From Lepidodermella squamata (Eukaryota; Gastrotricha): DNA of 64,000 bases. A program made the translations under genes and the position numbers. The stretch lies in contig JBLDXI010000026.1 in the NCBI GenBank assembly GCA_047495785.1, positions 496,001-560,000 of the forward strand, read 5' to 3'. Positions 10,969 through 20,905 of the stretch are shown here, piece by piece. Each line of letters starts with the position of its first letter. Position 1 is the stretch's first letter. Below the pieces are notes generated by a model that ran no database searches, had not been told where the DNA came from, and worked only from the letters and a program-made list of their open reading frames with translations.

Positions 10969-11352
10969 TCAGGCAAAGCGTTCCATCATGTTCCGAGCCA
11001 ATACTTGAGCCAAAATGTAGAAACTAACTTTATTGTTACATATTGTTTTGGAATTGAACTTTTCCATGCATTTGTTCATTTTTTGTTGCCGAAAGTGTTG
11101 TCGAACCAAGTGGATTATATTTTCCTCGACAAGGTTCACTGGTATCAAGCTGTTAGAATTTGCGGCTGATCGCGAAATCATTTTTTCAGCTATCTGTTTG
11201 ATCCTATCCACTCGCTTTTTAGGCTGGTATCTAAATGATTTCGTTGCTGTTCTGAAGCCGTCCCCGGAAGCCGCATTGAGGCTAGAGCCAGTCAGATTCG
11301 TAAAGACCAAGATACAGGCTAGTGCCGTCAAAGAATTCCAGAAGATATTCAT
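10969..11352 (-). CDS. Small secreted C-x9-C protein, subtype B copy 1
   Basis: A single exon of 127 residues. I start at the ATG at 11352; the ORF continues upstream only to TTG. The signal peptide is MNIFWNSLTALACILVFTNL. The mature part is Lys/Arg-rich (QPKKRVDRIKQIAEKMISRS), then EENIIHLVRQHFRQQKMNK, Cys-x9-Cys (CMEKFNSKTIC), NNKVSFYILAQVLARNM. B proteins share the C-terminal half with A proteins but have a different, more basic linker. The copy at 21678 is almost identical apart from an 18-bp (six-residue) gap. Function unknown. Confidence 0.78.
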   Translation of the reverse strand: MNIFWNSLTALACILVFTNLTGSSLNAASGDGFRTATKSFRYQPKKRVDRIKQIAEKMISRSAANSNSLIPVNLVEENIIHLVRQHFRQQKMNKCMEKFNSKTICNNKVSFYILAQVLARNMMERFA

Positions 11353-11465
11353 AATCTCTAATTGCAACGAAGTGAGCGACCTGCGATCCTTAGTTATCAG
11401 AACATGTCCAATTGAATAGAGACAGTATGAGGGAGTAAAATCTCAGACAAACAATCGTGTAAAAT

Positions 11466-11478
11466 TATATAAATAGCA
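11466..11478 (-). promoter_or_regulatory. TATA-like element upstream of B copy 1
   Basis: Read on the minus strand, GCTATTTATATAATTT lies about 115 bp upstream of the ATG. A related element (GCTATTTATGTAATTT) sits near 22092 before B copy 3. A copies have GCTATTTTTATATACGCC-like sequence at a similar distance (near 18350 and 24235). The shared GCTATTTWTATA suggests a common core promoter. Confidence 0.4.
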
Positions 11479-13562
11479 TCTCTGTGACACGTATGGTGTT
11501 GGACTACATTATAATATCCAGAACGTCGTCGACTTATCACGCCGCGCACTGTAAGCAGGTTGATTTTCAGAATTTCATGAATTTGAATGATCATTTCTGT
11601 ATGTCATTTCGAAGTGGATTATAGGGGATATCGTCGTTGAATAACTCTTTCGCGCAAGTAAAATAGACCCATTTACTTTTGGCAATTCTATGTGACAAAC
11701 TGGGAGACTTCAGCACTACTTTTGCAAGAGGATATTATGATGTTTATGATATTTACTCGCTTAGAGAACCGCCCTTATTAACTTCGATAGGCGACCTTGT
11801 GACATGCGGTGTAAGTTTATGTTTGGTTAGGATATAAATATTAGGGTTTGTTAGGGTTTGAAGTCGTATTAAGACATACTCTCCTGAATATGAACAGTTT
11901 TACACGCGCGACAAAGGTTTACGTTTGAAATCTTCCTCGATCTTCGGTAATTTCTAAGATCCTCTTCCATAAGTCCCAAAACAATTTATTCTCATTTATT
12001 CTCCGATCTGGTCCGGATGATCCCCCATTCCCTTGAAAAGCGCACACTGTTTTCCAGGACAGAAGAGGCATCCTGCTTTTGTCTAGTACTTACTGGCTAA
12101 TATAATCCCGCAACATCAGCCAGAGTGACCTCTGTCTATATCTCCGACAACACTAATTAACTGTGAAGTTTTACTACAGTTACTAAAGGTCACTTTCCTT
12201 TCGTTCTTTATCCCACAATTGCTGATTCGGATCGTGTCTTTGAATGATGCCAGCATCCTAGTAATTAAGGACAGCGTCAATCGTTGAAAGTAATTTTTAA
12301 AAGAAACCCAATGCTAAAATGTTACTTGTACGTAAAACAACGCATTATCTCCTCGAATCTTTAGTGCTTCCAATGTTATTAATTCCCATTGGATAAGGAG
12401 CGGTTTCGACGATGAAAGACCTGGAATAAAGCTGGAGGTAGTTGGCCTCGTTTTTGAAAATTTCTGCGACTATGGCGATCAGTGATCAGGATTCAGGATT
12501 CAGGAAACAAAATGATCCGGCTATGTATTATGTATAATAATAATAATTTCTGTTTCAAAGCGAGCTTTGACGACTAGAAGGGCATGCCACTTACTCTAGC
12601 CCTAGGTCTTTTCGTAAGTGAGTGAAATTTCCGTATGACGGGGTTTGACTGGTGCAGTCTAGCTGACACTCCCAGTCTACAAATTTTCTATTTCGTAAAG
12701 CGATGGATTGGTAAAACCACCGCGGGGCCGAGGGGGGACTCGTCCTGGTTCCGTCACTAGGACTTGAACCCAGTCCCGAGCGATATCCCCTCAGATACAC
12801 AGCAGCTCAACGACCCAACTGAGCCACCGTGCCTCCCTGATATGATGAATAAAAGAAGAAATAAAGTTGATTTAAACAATGACCTCTTGAAATATAACTC
12901 GTGATTTTATTTTTTGTACTAATTGTTGAAAATAGGAACCAAATCACTGATAAACGAATGACTGTATATGAAGAGTATTCATGTTAATGAAAGTTAAACT
13001 CGTTTAAAGGTCCTTTATTGCTCAGGTAATCGCGTACCGCAAGTAATGAGCTGCCCTCTCTGGGTGTCATAGCTTTGAAATACAGGGTGACTTTTTTATA
13101 GTGGCAATAATCCATGTTAGCAATAATTGCGTCTAGTACTAAATCATCTTTGTATGGCGAGTACTTGCATGTCGATTTCTCCAAACTTAACGAACTCGTG
13201 CTAGCAATAAAATTTTATGAATGGCCTGGTATTACGCGATAATTATCAGATAGAGTTTGAAGAGTTTGGAGAAATCGACTTTGGTGCAGTGCAAGTACTC
13301 GCAATACTAGACAGTACTAGTCCCGATTAATGCTAACAAAGATTATTTCCACTATAAAAAAGTCACCCTGTAAATAAATAAATTAAGTAAAGAGCGACAA
13401 GGTTATATGAAAAATAGAACTAAATAAAAAACAAGTAGTTAAGTGAAGAAGACTACAGTTGATATTGGCACTACATATATTTTCATCAGCAACAGTTTCA
13501 AGGTGAGCCAATTTGCCAGGCCATAATGTTTGGTTGAAGTGATGCGGACAAGAAAGTGTTCC
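11479..13562. other. Tandem-unit spacer between B copy 1 and A copy 2
   Basis: Most of this spacer aligns by eye with 22100-23750 (before A copy 4) and more loosely with 16200-17870. Shared landmarks include TTTACACGCGCGACAAAGGTTTACG, TTTTCCAGGACAGAAGAG, GATCCGGCTATG and TGTTAATGAAAGTTAAA. I see no open gene. A SINE near 12540-12837 is the main difference from the other copies. Confidence 0.6.
12540..12837 (-). mobile_element. tRNA-derived SINE
   Basis: Read on the minus strand it starts with GGGAGGCACGG, then box A TGGCTCAGTTGG, and about 50 bp on box B GGTTCAAGTCC, the two internal Pol III promoter boxes of a tRNA-like head. A roughly 200-bp body follows, then an AT-rich tail of ATT repeats. 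In the parallel position of unit 3 (near 23345) the flanks GATCCGGCTATG and GTGAATAAAAGAAG are adjacent without this segment, so it is an insertion. The target duplication is not clear. The tRNA of origin is not determined. Confidence 0.75.
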
Positions 13563-13928
13563 TCAAGCAGAACTCATCATTTTTTGCGCCATTATTCGAG
13601 CCCAGATGAAGAAGCTCACTTGGTTGTTACAAATTGCTTTTGAGCTGAACTTTTCGAGGCAAATGCGCATCTTTCGCTGTCGAATGTATTGGCGGGCCAG
13701 ATTGATGATTCTTTCCTCAATTTCGTTTGCTGGTAACATGGTGCTAGAATTGGCTGATATTGATCGCGACAGTATTTCTCGAAGAATAAGATTGATCCTA
13801 ACCAAGCTGTCCTTAGCCTGGGGTGAATTTGAGATGGTTGAACCTGGCACTTGGCCAGCTGTTACAGCTAAATTCGAAAAGATGATGATAGACGCAACTA
13901 CCGTCGAAGAAAACACGTAGATATTCAT
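13563..13928 (-). CDS. Small secreted C-x9-C protein, subtype A copy 2
   Basis: A single exon of 121 residues from the ATG at 13928 (MNIYVFSSTVVASIIIFSNL), the start shared by all A copies. The open frame continues upstream but that part is 5' leader in the other copies. After the signal peptide come a short Ser/Gln linker, EERIINLARQYIRQRKMRI, Cys-x9-Cys (CLEKFSSKAIC), NNQVSFFIWARIMAQKM. It is closest to the copies at 17870 and 23754. A TATATAA box lies about 66 bp upstream and a MITE sits just beyond that box. Confidence 0.78.
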   Translation of the reverse strand: MNIYVFSSTVVASIIIFSNLAVTAGQVPGSTISNSPQAKDSLVRINLILREILSRSISANSSTMLPANEIEERIINLARQYIRQRKMRICLEKFSSKAICNNQVSFFIWARIMAQKMMSSA

Positions 13929-13993
13929 GATGCGGAATTGCTGAATTGAAAAATCCGCGATTTGTGAGAATGACAACAAGCCGTCCATCCGGT

Positions 13994-14000
13994 TTATATA
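13994..14000 (-). promoter_or_regulatory. Possible TATA box of A copy 2
   Basis: On the minus strand TTATATAAACC occurs about 66 bp before the ATG. The matching place in the copies at 17870 and 23754 reads TTAAACAAG or TTAAACGAG, so this box is special to copy 2 or has changed in the others. Confidence 0.35.
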
Positions 14001-14023
14001 ACAAGAAAAAGCACGTACATATA

Positions 14024-14203
14024 CAGTGCACCTTTGTTATAACGAACGAACCATGATGGTGCCACATAAAAAGTTCGTTATAAGCGAAAGTTCGCTATAG
14101 CAAGGGTGAATAATATGGGAGAAGCCTAATAGCGTGCCAAAATTTTGGTTCGGTATAAGCCCAAGTTCCTTATAAACGGGTTCGTTATAACCAAGGTGCA
14201 CTG
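14024..14203. mobile_element. 180-bp MITE with TA target duplication (Tc1/mariner-pogo type ends)
   Basis: Ends are inverted: CAGTGCACCTTTGTTATAAC on the left and its near-complement GTTATAACCAAGGTGCACTG on the right. TA flanks both sides (14022-14023, 14204-14205). The inside has further GTTCGTTATAAGC-like subrepeats and no coding capacity. The A copies at 17870 and 23754 have the same flanks joined without it (ACACGTACAAT..TCATTGAAGGTGGCG), so insertion came after the unit duplicated. CAGTG ends and TA duplication fit the pogo/Tigger branch. No transposase is seen in the window. Confidence 0.85.
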
Positions 14204-14205
14204 TA

Positions 14206-15057
14206 GGGTCATAGAAGGTGGCGTATTTAAAAATAGCAAAACCCCGCCCTGGACTATAATGGACTACTGACATTATTCTTGTGCTCGTATTCAGTTAGCA
14301 TATTGAAAATGTCCTTTTCAAGTCACGGACGGATAACTGGTTCATTATATGAAGCCACAAGTTCTTAGCGATTCATGCTACGTGATTCACTCAGGATTTA
14401 CCGCAAATTGACGTTCGTTTTTGAAGTTGATAGATTCAAGACTCAAATGCAATTGAGGCCTTGCATCGGACTTTTTATGGAATCTAAAACATTACTTTGC
14501 TGCGGAGCTCTATTTGAGTCACTTCCAATGGCCGAAATCGGAAGGTGACATATCTCACCTTCAGGGAATTTTCCCGATCTTTAACTGCCTCAGCGGTATC
14601 CATCAAGTTAGCCTCTCCATAATTATAATAAAGTTCCTTACCCGAGTCTATCCAATGTCATCCTCCACTCGCTCAATAAATTTTCAAATTTGATTAAATA
14701 AGGGTTTAGCGTCAAGAATACGGCACCTTTAAGCATCGCGTAAACAATCTATGGCAATCCTAAATGAATAAAATGATATACATACTGAGAGTAGGTTAAC
14801 ATGTCATTTTCAAGATTGCGTACGAAATATTCAATTCAAATTAAAATAGACAGGAAATCTAGAAAGTTTTCCATGTAACTGCACTCAGCGGGTCCAAGTC
14901 GCTCCTAAATATTTACATATCGCGCTTTCCCGTCAGACGGTAAATCAGGTGACGGGAAATCGGGCTTCCACTGTATCCAATCTCTCTGGACGACAACTGG
15001 CGAGCTGGCAGATGGGGGACAGCAATGGCCGACTGTAGACTTCAGCCCGAAAAATCG
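14206..15057. other. Upstream flank of A copy 2
   Basis: It aligns in patches with 18350-18900 and 24220-24800, for example the GTCACGGAC..GATAAC and GCATCGGACT landmarks. No intact gene. 14925-14985 contains GACGGGAAATCGGGCTTCCACTGTAT, which recurs near 16480-16505 and could be the end of another small transposon. Confidence 0.5.
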
Positions 15058-15157
15058 GTACTGGTTTGGGAAATGTATCATATAATCGGAAAAGAGTTTC
15101 TGCGAAAGAGTCTGTATTGCGCCATGGCGATGACATTTCTAGAATGTAACGCTAATA
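15058..15157 (+). pseudogene. Fragment of the GPCR last exon
   Basis: GTACTGGTTTGGGAAATG through TTTCTAGAATGTAACGCTAAT matches the GPCR last exon around 7601-7698 at most positions (protein VLVWE.. IIGKE.LRK.LYCAM.M.FLE..AN). The frame stays open to about 15396 but likeness stops after ANxF. There is no upstream part of the receptor, so this is a truncated copy carried along with the tandem unit. Confidence 0.8.
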
Positions 15158-15758
15158 TCTTTCATTCGCGAGTTACGTTTACGCTGAAAGCTGAATCTAT
15201 TGCAGCCAAAATTCCCTTCCTAATGCAAAATTACGCCACTCGGTCAATTCATGAAGGCCTTAAGAAAAAGCCTTACTTATGTAATGGGTCCTGCCGAATC
15301 CTGGGTTGTGAAAGTGAATTGCAGTGCGCTTTCTTCACAGCGAAGATCAAGGTTCTTCATATATCAAGCCAGTTAGTACTTAGTTTTGAAAAGTGAGGGC
15401 TACGAAAAATTCATTAAGAAAATAGAATCTAGTGCGATTGATAGCAATTGATCTCAACTTTTTCCAGCAATCGGAATGCTCAAAATTCATGTAAATTTAT
15501 TTGATTTATTTATTTGTTTGATTGTAGTATCAACTTGCTTCTATCACCTGCGAATAAATTAGCAAATAAAATGAAAAAACGTCAAATTTCCCACATCAAA
15601 GTTTAAGAAATTCAAGCTAAAGATATTTAGTGCAGCATCCTCAGAAATACCTGCGTTGAGAAGTAAGATGAGACTACAATGAAACTTGAAACTCGACTAT
15701 ATGTTTTACAATTATATCGCTTCGAGTTTAGCTATAGGTTTACAACGATGGCGATGGT
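15158..15758. other. Flank between GPCR fragment and B copy 2
   Basis: An AT-rich flank with no gene seen. The GPCR-fragment frame stays open to 15396 without recognisable receptor sequence. The arrangement GPCR exon then C-x9-C gene on the other strand repeats that at 7.6-8.5 kb. Confidence 0.4.
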
Positions 15759-16139
15759 TCAGGCGAATTCCATGAATTTCCGAGCCAATATCTGAGCCCG
15801 GATGTAGAAACGAACTTCATTGTTACATATTGCTTTGGAAGAGAACTTTTCGATGCATTTGATCATCTTTTGTTGTCGAACGTACTTTCGAATCAAATAG
15901 ATAATTCTTTCCTCGAAACGGGTTAACGATATCAAGTCATTTGAAGTAGCTGATCGCGAAACCATTTTTTCAGCAACCTCTTTGATTCTGTCCACTCGAT
16001 CTCCAGGCTGGTGGGTCGATGATTTCGTTTTTGTGCTGGAGCCATCTCTGAAGGCCATTGAAGCTGGAGCTTGGTCAGTCATTATAGCCAGATTCGTAAA
16101 GATGATGATAACTGCCGTCAAATAACTTAAGAAGTTCAT
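15759..16139 (-). CDS. Small secreted C-x9-C protein, subtype B copy 2
   Basis: A single exon of 126 residues from the ATG at 16139 (MNFLSYLTAVIIIFTNLAIM, signal-peptide-like). A longer Ser/Thr/Lys linker is followed by GDRVDRIKEVAEKMVSRS, EERIIYLIRKYVRQQKMIK, Cys-x9-Cys (CIEKFSSKAIC), NNEVRFYIRAQILARKF. It is the most divergent of the three B copies: Arg replaces the Trp or Leu after FYI. It is open throughout. Function unknown. Confidence 0.78.
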   Translation of the reverse strand: MNFLSYLTAVIIIFTNLAIMTDQAPASMAFRDGSSTKTKSSTHQPGDRVDRIKEVAEKMVSRSATSNDLISLTRFEERIIYLIRKYVRQQKMIKCIEKFSSKAICNNEVRFYIRAQILARKFMEFA

Positions 16140-17869
16140 TATTTCAAATTGCAAGAAAAATGAATGATCTGAGATTCTCCGAAATCGAAAATCAGAACAT
16201 GCAAATGCAATGCATATCCAATTTAATCAGAGAGTAAAACTCAGACAAAAAGTCATGGAATGCGTGGATGGGTTTAAAAGCTATCGCCAAGTATGGTGTA
16301 GGAGTACATTACCTTTCAGATCGGCTTATGATTCCGCGGACAGAAAGAGGATTTCATGCAGAATGTCGCGCCATGTATTTCAATCTTTATTCTTGATGTC
16401 AATTGGAAATGGATTATAGGGGATATCACATGCAAATCTACCTAGATTTCCCATCAGGATTTTCGTGGAGCCGCAGAAGACGGGAAATCGGGGTTCCACT
16501 GTATGTAGCAGCATCGAGCCCTTCAAGAAACAGGTGTGGTGTTTCCATACATTTTATTTTGAAATATAAATTCAAAATTCAGGCTCAAACCGAGTCCATA
16601 CGATTCGTCTGACTTTAACAACCCGATTCGTATGCTCTTGTTTTTCAGCAAAGTAGAGGCATTCCTCATCTGTCCAGTACTAACAGGCTATTAAACCCCA
16701 CAACAAATTGTCGGAGGGAGTGACCTCTATCTACATACCTCCGACATGGCTATAATTCTCCGACAAATTTCGCTACGGTTTTCCTAAAGGTCACTATCCT
16801 AGATCGCTCTTTATCCCACACTTGCCCATTCGGATCCATCAAAACATGTTTAACCAGCGTCAACATTAAGTAGTTGACAGTAATTTTTCAGAATTGTGCG
16901 GTTTGCTGATTGAGGTGTCTTTTCTATTGGCATGATGCGATAAATAACCAAAATTATAAATGCAATGCTAATGTAATTTATACGTAAACCAACCCATGAT
17001 CTCCTTGAATTTTCAATGCTGTCGATGTCCCCCATGATCGCACAAGCAGCAAGGATACAATTGGGAGTAGTGTGCATAAGTTTACTTCGTTCTTACATAA
17101 TATTATTATAGTGCCTCGCAACTGTGTGCATGGTGCCATTTCAAGCCTCCAAACTTATTTACGATCAACGATTACAGCTAATAGCCTCGATTTTATTCAA
17201 AACATTCGAAATGGGGCCATTAGTTGTTCAGCGATAGGCAAAAAATGCGGCGTAGAGAAATGCACTGCTAAGATAGGAAGACTTCAGTTTTGTTGGTGCG
17301 CTTGATACGCAAGGATGCATTTTATTCAATAACTTTTCCTTCTAATTCGCACTTCCATGCCGCCTTGAAATCATTGCTTACATAGCGTTTGGAAAGAAGG
17401 GAAATCAAGAGAAATTCTACGACTGAGGTGATGGCGGGTTGACTCACTTAGGAAAATGATCCGGCTAAGTAAAGGAAGATGGGTCACGCGGTTATACTCA
17501 TACCTACTTATCGACGTGCGCCGAATTAAGCTGGTTTAAAGAATGACAGATGTAGATCTCTTGAAATAAAACTCGTGATTTTATTTTGTGTTCAAATTAA
17601 AATATGAACAAATCACTGATAAATGTATGAAGAAACTTGCTAATGAAAGTGTACGTCTTTTCGATAGCCCTTTATTTCTCGGGGCATGGTTTACCACAGT
17701 TTAAGAGCAGTGATAAGGCTATTCGAAATAAGCTAAATCAGAAACAAGTAAAGAAGTAAAGAAGACTACAGTTTTTATTGACAATATATCATTATTAACA
17801 ACAGTTTCAAGGTGAGCTCAATTTGCCACGCCATCAGGCCATGTTTGGTTCGATAATAACGAGTGTTCT
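16140..17869. other. Tandem-unit spacer between B copy 2 and A copy 3
   Basis: It matches the spacers at 11.5-13.5 and 22.1-23.7 kb in patches: TCCAGTACT..GGCTA, CTCCGACA, TTTATCCCACA, CGTGATTTTATTTT. The minus-strand ORF 16850-17077 and plus-strand ORF 17072-17305 have no recognisable domain and are not conserved as open frames in the other units. Confidence 0.5.
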
Positions 17870-18244
17870 TCAGGCAGAACTCATCATTTTTTGCGCCATT
17901 ATCCGAGCCCAGATGAAGAAACTCACTTGGTTGTTACAAATTGCTTTGGAGCTGAACTTTTCGAGACAAATTCGCATCTTTCGCTGTCGAATGTATTGGC
18001 GGGCCAAATTGATGATTCTTTCCTCAATTTCGTTAGCTGGTATCACGGCGTTAGAATTGGCTGATACTGATCGCGACAGCATTTCTTGAAAAATTTGGTT
18101 GATCTTCAGCAACCTGTTCTGAGCCTGGATTGATTTTGGTATGGTGTAGCCATTCGAGCCTGGGACTTGGTCAGCTGTTACAGCTAGATTGGAAAAGACG
18201 AGGATAAACGCAACTACCGTCGAAGATTTCACGTAGATATTCAT
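17870..18244 (-). CDS. Small secreted C-x9-C protein, subtype A copy 3
   Basis: A single exon of 124 residues. The signal peptide is residues 1-24 (MNIYVKSSTVVAFILVFSNL.., cleavage near TAD). The linker 25-68 is polar. An amphipathic stretch EERIINLARQYIRQRKMRI covers about 74-92. The conserved cysteines are 93 and 103, then NNQVSFFIWARIMAQKM. Its C-terminal 50 residues are the same as copy 2 at almost every position, while the linker differs, so the domain after the linker is the constrained part. A 63-bp piece of a gene like this one lies inside the LINE remnant at 19.8 kb. Confidence 0.78.
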   Translation of the reverse strand: MNIYVKSSTVVAFILVFSNLAVTADQVPGSNGYTIPKSIQAQNRLLKINQIFQEMLSRSVSANSNAVIPANEIEERIINLARQYIRQRKMRICLEKFSSKAICNNQVSFFIWARIMAQKMMSSA

Positions 18245-19079
18245 GATCTGGAATTGCTGAATTGAAGATTCGGCACTTTATGAGAATGATAAACAAACCG
18301 TTAACCGGCTTGTTTAAGAAGGATAAACACGTACAATAGATCATTGAAGGTGGCGTATATAAAAATAGCTCAATACCGCCCATACTTAATTGATCTATGG
18401 ACGAGTTACCGTGCTCGTTCCAATAAGTATCAACATGTCCTCTTTCGAGTCACGGACAGATAACCAGGTCATCATAGGCTGCCGCAAATTGTCTTTCGTC
18501 AGTTTTGCCACGGCGGTAAGTGATTTACTGGCTATTTACAGTGAATGAATGTTCCTTATCGATGTTGATTGAGTTGAGCCTCGATGCCTTGTACCTTGTA
18601 CTCAACCACAGGAATGCATCGGACTAGGGTGGGAGCTCGGAAACGTTGTTCGGAAATGCAGGTTGTTGAATGTACTCTATTTGAGACACTGCCGTTCCGC
18701 CCCAACGAGCAAAATCTGAAGCTGTGTCTCAAGTTCCATCAAGATATCCTGCGTGATAATTGCGTGTAAATAACTTGACAAGAATTGTTCAATTTTGGTT
18801 GCCCGAGTCAGAATTGCCCTCGATCCGATGCCACCGTCCTTGGTTTTAAAACTGTTCAAATTCGATTACATTATTAATTCGCCAAGAATGCGTCACCTTG
18901 TTAAGTAGCGCGTAGAGAATCTATAGCAACCCTTGCTCTTATAGAATAATTAGATTCGGTGGGTGAAATGGACGCTGATTGCAAGTTGTTTATTCTATAC
19001 CTAGATTCATACCATCGTTACATTTAAATTTCAAATTCCGCTGAAAGTGATGATAATTCACATCAGCATGATAGCATGA
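18245..19079. other. Upstream flank of A copy 3
   Basis: It parallels 24120-24950 (GGAATGCATCGGACT, GAGACACTGCCGTTCCG, GCCAAGAATGCGTCACCTT, ATAATTAGATT). Near 18350, minus strand, GCTATTTTTATATACGCC is a possible core promoter. No gene seen. Confidence 0.5.
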
Positions 19080-19190
19080 TGTCTTCGGCTGTCAGCTGGC
19101 CCCATAAGTGGAGACTGACAGGATTTCAAACAGGAGAGTATGGCATATGTCTTCTTCCATTCGAGCGTTTTCACGCATTCTCCGACAATA
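19080..19190 (-). pseudogene. Degraded C-x9-C family copy
   Basis: Read on the minus strand one frame gives GECVKTLEWKK and a shifted frame gives VSLHLWGQLTAEDIM. These match the MRECVQML and MSFYIWTQLMAQDIM segments of the 8101 copy. A frameshift separates the two parts and the second conserved Cys is not in register. The start is not found. Confidence 0.65.
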
Positions 19191-19429
19191 ATCTCATCTC
19201 ATGGACGCAATTATTCCTCTTCATGTGACATGACAGTCAGCATCGGAGAATCATGGGAGTTGAAGTGTGTTTGATGGCTGTTGACGTGTCTGTGATGTGA
19301 CGTGTCGATGTGGGCAGATTGTAGGAGAAATTGACTTCGCTTGCGAGTTGGCTCAATGAATATGACAGAAAACTTCAACAACAACAACAACCCCAAACCG
19401 GCGTGGGCCGCGGCGTCGTAGCTACTGAA

Positions 19430-20400
19430 CAAAATGAGGTGCAAACGCACAGTTTTTAGCCTCAAGACTGGAAATGGCAAATCCACCACCGACAGCAAGG
19501 CAAAAGCTGAACGCATTGCCAAGACGTTCGCCAAAGTAATAGTCTCAGGTCTCAGCTCCTGCTGTGACATCAGAATTCAGCTCAGATCGCGATTTCTGGC
19601 GTGCGGTAGATGATGGGATCGAGTCTTGCCCAGCCGCAAAGCCAATATGCATACCAGAAAAGCTGAGTGTTAGAAGCCCGAAATCTTCCATGAAAGAGTT
19701 GTTTAAATAACTGAAATCATTTAAGGCTCCAGGTCAGGATGAAATGTCGAAAATTGTGATTAAAAATGATGGTCCAAGAATTGGCTGATACTGATCGCGA
19801 CAGCATTTCTCGAAAAATGTGGTTGATCTTCAGCAACCTCATGCAACTTCATGCCTCTCACCTACGTCGACATTATGAACTGAGCCTGAATTGCGGCTAC
19901 GTACCCAAGAGTTGGAAGATCGCAATAATAGTACCAATACATAAGGGTGGAAAGGATCCAGAACAACCTGAATCCAATCGTCCTGTCGCTCGTCAGCCCT
20001 GGGAAAGTGTCTGGAGCTCCTTGTGACCAAAGTCCTGATGGAATACCTCGTTAGAAGAATCTTGCTACCCAGCCACCAGTTCGGCGAGGCAAAACTGCCA
20101 CAGATCCCTCATTCCGTCAGGTCAACGACGTGGCCATAGCCCTGGCGCGAGACGCGACACTTGAAGCTAGTCGCTGAAGCCCTGGACTTTAAGAGCGCCT
20201 TTGATGTAGTATGGCCTGATCCACAAAATTCTTGAAGCGGGCGTTCCTGAGCCTATTGTCCGATGGTTATCGGAATTCCTACGCGGAAGTGGACGGAGAA
20301 ACCAGTTGTGAACATGAGATTCACTGCGGCATGCCGCAAGGCTCTCCGTTGAGCCCCCTACTTTTCCTCTTTTTTACAGCTAATTGCAAGTGTTCAAAAA
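19430..20400 (+). mobile_element. Non-LTR retrotransposon (LINE) reverse-transcriptase remnant
   Basis: Split over several frames, the sequence reads like a jockey/CR1-type RT: LKSFKAPGQDEMSKIV, then LNCGYVPKSWKIAIIVPIHK, then ALDFKSAFDVVWP (the first catalytic Asp motif) and GMPQGSPLSPLLF. The YxDD part is missing and there are many frameshifts and stops, so the element is dead. It sits between A copy 3 and B copy 3 and partly explains the larger spacing there. A 63-bp piece of A-gene sequence interrupts it at about 19776. Confidence 0.8.
19776..19838 (-). pseudogene. A-gene fragment inside the RT remnant
   Basis: The plus-strand sequence from AGAATTGGCTGATACTG to TTCAGCAACCT is the same as 18053-18115 of A copy 3 except for about two bases. 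It lies between the RT segments KAPGQDEMSKIV and GYVPKSWK in the same relative orientation. Confidence 0.8.
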
Positions 20401-20477
20401 TAAAAAAATCGGAACTTTGTATGCATATTTAGGTTACCTTGCCCTGTGGCTTGCTCATTTCGCTTGATAGTTGATCC

Positions 20478-20530
20478 CACAATCTGGTTGATCTTAACAA
20501 ATCTTCTTTCCTTGGCCGGATGCGGAGAAA
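20478..20530 (-). pseudogene. Second A-gene fragment
   Basis: CACAATCTGGTTGATCTTAAC to GGCCGGATGCGGAGA resembles 9717-9766 of A copy 1 (CACAATCTGGTTGATCCTGAC .. GGCCTGGTGCGGAGA). Only about 50 bp remain. Confidence 0.65.
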
Positions 20531-20559
20531 ATGCATCCGGAATAGATTCAGAATTCATT

Positions 20560-20893
20560 CAGAATAGATTCAGTTTCTATTTTTGGCATAGCTTTGACAG
20601 AGTTAAGTAGTTCTGCATCATTTGCATCGTTGTACCGTACAAAGTTAAAATGTTGTCCGGTAATCCGGTACAATTATGTTCGCACTTTGGGAAGTTGTGG
20701 CAGGAGCTTGCTTCAAACTCTTCAATCTCTCTTTAAATTAATTGCTGACAACAAAAATGATTGAAATTTATTCATTTGTGATGGATTGCTTGAATTACCT
20801 TGCTTCGACCACTAGGTTAAGTATAGCTAAAATTAATAAAAATAAGTAAAATATGTTCTTGATCACATCCTCCAAATTAAAGTAAGAAGAAGT
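20560..20893. repeat. Tandem-unit flank, copy of 10541-10880
   Basis: A long near-identical stretch shared with the flank before B copy 1, starting CAGAATAGATTCAGTTTCTAT and including TTGTACCGTACAAAGTTAAA. It marks the start of the third B-A unit. Confidence 0.85.
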
Positions 20894-20905
20894 AAGACAA
20901 GACTC

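Noticed and set aside
12745-12837. Possible functional tRNA gene (minus strand)
   Set aside because: Box A and box B fit, but the cloverleaf stems do not clearly pair and a SINE body follows; absence from the sister unit shows insertion.
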